A DNA stretch of 6,975 nucleotides from NCBI GenBank assembly GCA_003142435.1, contig PLMI01000045.1, positions 1,446 to 8,420 of the forward strand. Reading direction: 5' to 3'. The translations under genes were made by a program, and so were the position numbers. Every line of letters begins with the position of its first letter. Within the stretch, counting starts at the first letter, position 1. The stretch comes from Coxiellaceae bacterium (GTDB lineage: Bacteria; Pseudomonadota; Gammaproteobacteria; UBA9339). A model generated the notes under the pieces. It did not search any database. It saw only the letters and a list, made by a program, of their open reading frames with translations, and was not told the origin of the DNA. This document shows positions 5,801 through 6,975 of the stretch, in pieces.

Positions 5801-6975
5801 AGGTAAAGAAACGATAGGCATTACCATAGTTGCATCTTTTGTACTTTCTAATACGTTACCAGGTTGTATATTTCCAACTGTTTTGGCATCAATATCACGA
5901 AAAGGACCAACACAAGAAGCTGAAGAGCTATCACTTTTTTCACTACTAGATTCAATTACTGGACATTCAGTTAAATCGGGAACATAACATTTGTCAGTAT
6001 CGCACACTACCGGACTGCCACTGTTAAAAGTACCAACGTTGGTATTAAATGCCCCTCTTGTAACAAAAACAGAACTTTCTGCGCCTGGATTGTCACCCAG
6101 TTTATAATGCGCCACTCCATTCGTATAAGTAACATTAATTTTCGTTAAATCCAACATTTTCACAATATTGTCAGCCTGCGGTATCATAATCATCTGACTT
6201 ACAGGATCAATAGATACAAGAGTTCCATTAACTCCATCGATTTTTAAAACCATACCAGTAACCGGAGGATTTTCTACTGAAAATGTATTAGTAGGTAGAT
6301 TTGTTCCATTCCATGCGTTTAATGTAATTACGTAAGCGGCATCTCCACAATTCGCGACTATGCCTGTGTTTGTGCCATTAATTACACCACCTACTATATT
6401 AATATTGGAATATTGTGGTGGAAATGATATATGTACATTATTTTTATCATCTAGTGTAAGTGGACCATTTGGAACATAATGCAACCACATCTGGCCGGTC
6501 GTAATATTGCGCGCAGTAGTGGCAAAGCCATCAACAGCTCCTCGCTGATCTACTAAAGGAGCAGGAACTCCTGTAAGGCTTATACACTTTTGCCCAGGTA
6601 AAGCTGGCATTTGAAGTGTAGCTGCATCATCAGCTTCTACAGTTGCTTTACCCAATATGCTGTGACCTCGCCAAAATAAATAAATGCTAGTTCCATTTTT
6701 GCCAACCACGAAAAGATTTTGATTAATGATTTCAACAGATGAAGCAAAATTGGAATCTCCATTTTTTGTATCCACAACTCTTTCACAATAAGGTTGTGTA
6801 CAATTTGCAGTCATATTGTAACCACCAGGGGGGATAGTGGCTGGATCAATGATGAATACTGTGCGAATATCAGGCGCACCCATCGCTAGCAAAGGTTTTT
6901 GTGAGAGATTTATAGTAGGGCTTAGTGCTCCGGCTGCCATTGACATCGGAAAACGACGTCCCGAACCTGAAATAA
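2810..6975 (-). CDS. Transmembrane receptor-like Ser/Thr kinase with duplicated ectodomain and Ser-rich stalk (gene A, 5' end cut)
   Basis: The frame ends at TAA (2812-2810) and is open to the right edge. Residues here count from the ATG at 6946, but nine further sense codons precede it, it has no ribosome binding site, and no signal peptide follows, so the true start lies outside. Domains: two homologous ectodomain units (about 3-338 and 438-804), each starting MAAG and ending CPVIESSSEKSD; a roughly 100-residue linker between them; a Ser/His/Gln/Asp-rich stalk (about 798-986); a Gly/Val-rich membrane helix (991-1016) followed by HKR; and a kinase (about 1067-1354). The kinase has GEGSFG 1073-1078, Lys1098, Glu1115, HRD 1199-1201, Asn1206, DFG 1221-1223 and APE 1246-1248, so it should be active. 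HRDLKPSN indicates Ser/Thr specificity. The ectodomain has conserved Cys pairs and stretches resembling FG-GAP/integrin-alpha repeats, which is a weak match. Inference: an envelope receptor kinase, paralogous to gene B in its membrane and kinase parts. Confidence 0.9.
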   Translation of the reverse strand, partial: ISGSGRRFPMSMAAGALSPTINLSQKPLLAMGAPDIRTVFIIDPATIPPGGYNMTANCTQPYCERVVDTKNGDSNFASSVEIINQNLFVVGKNGTSIYLFWRGHSILGKATVEADDAATLQMPALPGQKCISLTGVPAPLVDQRGAVDGFATTARNITTGQMWLHYVPNGPLTLDDKNNVHISFPPQYSNINIVGGVINGTNTGIVANCGDAAYVITLNAWNGTNLPTNTFSVENPPVTGMVLKIDGVNGTLVSIDPVSQMIMIPQADNIVKMLDLTKINVTYTNGVAHYKLGDNPGAESSVFVTRGAFNTNVGTFNSGSPVVCDTDKCYVPDLTECPVIESSSEKSDSSSASCVGPFRDIDAKTVGNIQPGNVLESTKDATMVMPIVSLPTNQTNSTVPDPIAVATTKGVGIIWPSSQDTGTIPLNSNSTTVKLVDGIQKQPPASMAAGSLSTPAVDPSQKPQLAMGYPSVQQVVVLYPDQIPSEGYDVSKCALPFCRLITDLNRTNSKLGGGVDGNGIAILNNNLFLVAPNADCVFSTLHVSGNNTGCISVFYANTLLGRNTTDASAGGYQIPHLPGENITSITAVPSIDVSLRGIWDSWVAGTGATSDGAVKAHYQPFPAGLLDGQKSVRLIIPGCPNPSMAGGLVNNQRIPSDIAIGFNCGGYAYIVQPGTQTGLTLANNTVSLDNPPAGFNITKITGLYEGSRLIAINSKTNEIMLPVSATEVRTLKLKDLGLTYESGKPTTYAIGSNPNAERSIFATGGLNVNANAGTFNGDNPVVCDAPDENATVSKCYIPDVTKCPVIESSSEKSDSDSSSLSSISRSSSHSDSHSRSTSQSSASHSSSDSHSNSRSDSLQSSISQDSAHSSSHIDSSQHSISQSDSHSNPHGSSASEDSTSQSNSHSNSQSGSSKSSISQDSAHSSSHIDSSQRPISQSNSHSSSLPVTDSSQSSTPPESTHSSSHNSNPESSISQESTRSSSQSVDSHSATHGASPLPMIIGIAGGAGAVLVIVVGGVIVCAIIAHKRNGARERLFLRPEIEMSSVAVVPSSAAVTKTKSSDNSVDKKFDISDLSHWHQVVGEGSFGKVWKCTYTPQDGPVAFVAVKCLYKISDDIDLTSSQREIHISTSCNSPYILPSFGSQEFKRKCDAYPKVWIIMPFMDGGPLDGWLKENKEEGKKTNGQLILRMALEIIRGIHYLHEVMNVIHRDLKPSNILLTSKEDPHAKISDFGTSRSVESDGTLTKEPVGTHDYLAPELLKPDLEEPKQPADKRSDIYALALILWALLTGDRPYDDFYEKQKRQGADYWATKAAFCSYIQTAEGRPKISSSLASRFGFMTEIIKNAWDTDPTRRPTAEKMKNDLETAPQMQEVVQAEDLYVQSLSQTS
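2885..3748 (-). other. Kinase domain of gene A
   Basis: Residues about 1067-1354. The Gly loop, VAVK lysine, alphaC Glu, HRDLKPSN, DFG and APE are all present, as are the SDIYALALILW helix-F segment and the late Arg in DPTRRPTAEKM. The domain is full length and nothing catalytic is missing. The activation segment (DFGTSR to YLAPE) carries several Ser/Thr that could be autophosphorylated. A 24-residue tail follows. Confidence 0.92.
3899..3976 (-). other. Membrane helix of gene A
   Basis: Residues 991-1016 are an uncharged Gly/Ala/Val/Ile run followed at once by HKR, a classic stop-transfer pattern that puts the kinase in the cytosol. Small-xxx-small spacings (G993/G997, A995/G999, G996/A1000) are of the kind that pack helices into dimers. 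A short juxtamembrane motif RLFLRPEIEM follows, matched by RLTLKPAIQM in gene B. Confidence 0.85.
4151..4268 (-). repeat. 165-base-period repeat in the stalk, copy 2
   Basis: This is the partner of 4316-4433, with its perfect core at 4177-4213. It encodes the second SSISQDSAHSSSHIDSSQ motif. The similarity fades toward the membrane side, where a third, degenerate unit can be read in the protein. Confidence 0.85.
4316..4433 (-). repeat. 165-base-period repeat in the stalk, copy 1
   Basis: This copy aligns without gaps to DNA 165 bases away (4151-4268). It shares a perfect 37-base core at 4342-4378, with only scattered substitutions elsewhere. The period is 55 codons, so a change in copy number would keep the frame. 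Confidence 0.85.
4529..4569 (-). repeat. 41-base perfect direct repeat, copy 2 (end of unit 2)
   Basis: This is the partner of 5927-5967. It sits at the junction between ectodomain unit 2 and the Ser-rich stalk. Recombination between the two copies would delete exactly one ectodomain unit plus the linker and keep the reading frame. Confidence 0.95.
4535..5635 (-). repeat. Gene A ectodomain, tandem unit 2
   Basis: These are residues about 438-804 of gene A, homologous to unit 1. The landmarks are MAAGSLS, PSQKPQLAMGYP, KCALPFC, IGFNCGGYAYIV, GGLNVNANAGTFN, CYIPD and KCPVIESSSEKSD. The unit is about 31 residues longer than unit 1. One insertion lies near NADCVFSTLHVSGNNTGC, which adds a further Cys pair. 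The units differ widely in sequence but share a nearly unchanged C-terminal end, see the 41-base repeat. Inference: each unit is a separate folded head, possibly with different binding specificity. Confidence 0.75.
5927..5967 (-). repeat. 41-base perfect direct repeat, copy 1 (end of unit 1)
   Basis: This copy is identical base for base to 4529-4569, which lies 1398 bases (466 codons) away in the same frame. It encodes the ECPVIESSSEKSDS region. Its identity includes silent positions, unlike the diverged DNA on either side. Confidence 0.95.
5933..6940 (-). repeat. Gene A ectodomain, tandem unit 1
   Basis: These are residues about 3-338 of gene A. The unit opens MAAGALS, then SQKPLLAMGAPDI, has a Cys pair spaced NCTQPYC, a central IVANCGDAAYVIT segment, a GAFNTNVGTFN segment, and closes with a Cys cluster (CDTDKCYVP, ECPVIESSSEKSD). 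The same landmarks recur in order in unit 2, which shows an internal duplication. The AMGAP and ASSVEIINQNLFVV stretches recall FG-GAP (integrin-alpha-like) beta-propeller repeats, but that match is loose. The paired Cys suggest disulfides and therefore an extracytoplasmic location. Confidence 0.75.

Noticed and set aside
1..6975. Eukaryotic (amoeba) genomic DNA
   Set aside because: The protein layout suggested it, but a textbook Shine-Dalgarno sequence, a 92-base spacer and intron-free genes of this length favour a bacterium.

Overview
The window holds two long genes, both on the minus strand, in tandem, and both cut by a window edge. Almost every base is coding. The only gene-free stretch is the 92-base gap at 2718-2809. 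Each gene encodes a single polypeptide laid out like a eukaryotic receptor kinase: a large extracytoplasmic domain, a serine-rich or short linker, one Gly/Val-rich membrane helix followed by basic residues, and a complete Hanks-type Ser/Thr kinase domain at the C-terminus.

Organism: the downstream gene has a clear Shine-Dalgarno sequence (TAAGGAG, 6 bases before ATG). There are no introns, and the genes are closely spaced on one strand in fairly A+T-rich DNA, so this is bacterial DNA. The kinase motifs (HRDLK, KISDFGTSR, YLAPEL) look closer to the tyrosine-kinase-like (TKL) kinases of amoebae and other eukaryotes than to the usual bacterial PknB type. That would fit a bacterium living in or with protists, for example a Legionella- or Coxiella-like lineage. 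The lineage is a guess; the window contains no taxonomic marker.

Layout in transcription order (right to left). Gene A spans 6975 to 2810. Its reading frame is still open at the right edge, so the ATG at 6946 is probably internal. It has two tandem copies of a Cys-containing, probably beta-propeller-like ectodomain, a Ser-rich stalk with 55-residue repeats, a membrane helix and a kinase. After a 92-base gap containing a 12-base palindrome and a strong ribosome binding site comes gene B, from 2717 to beyond base 1. It has an N-terminal signal-anchor-like segment, an ectodomain of about seven beta-propeller-like blades, a membrane helix and a kinase. It has no stop codon before the left edge, but by comparison with gene A only a short tail is missing.

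Working model (inference): the two proteins are paralogous membrane sensor kinases that share a membrane-kinase module but carry different sensing heads. They are possibly co-transcribed. The ligands, the substrates, and whether they act in the bacterial envelope or in a host membrane cannot be read from this sequence.
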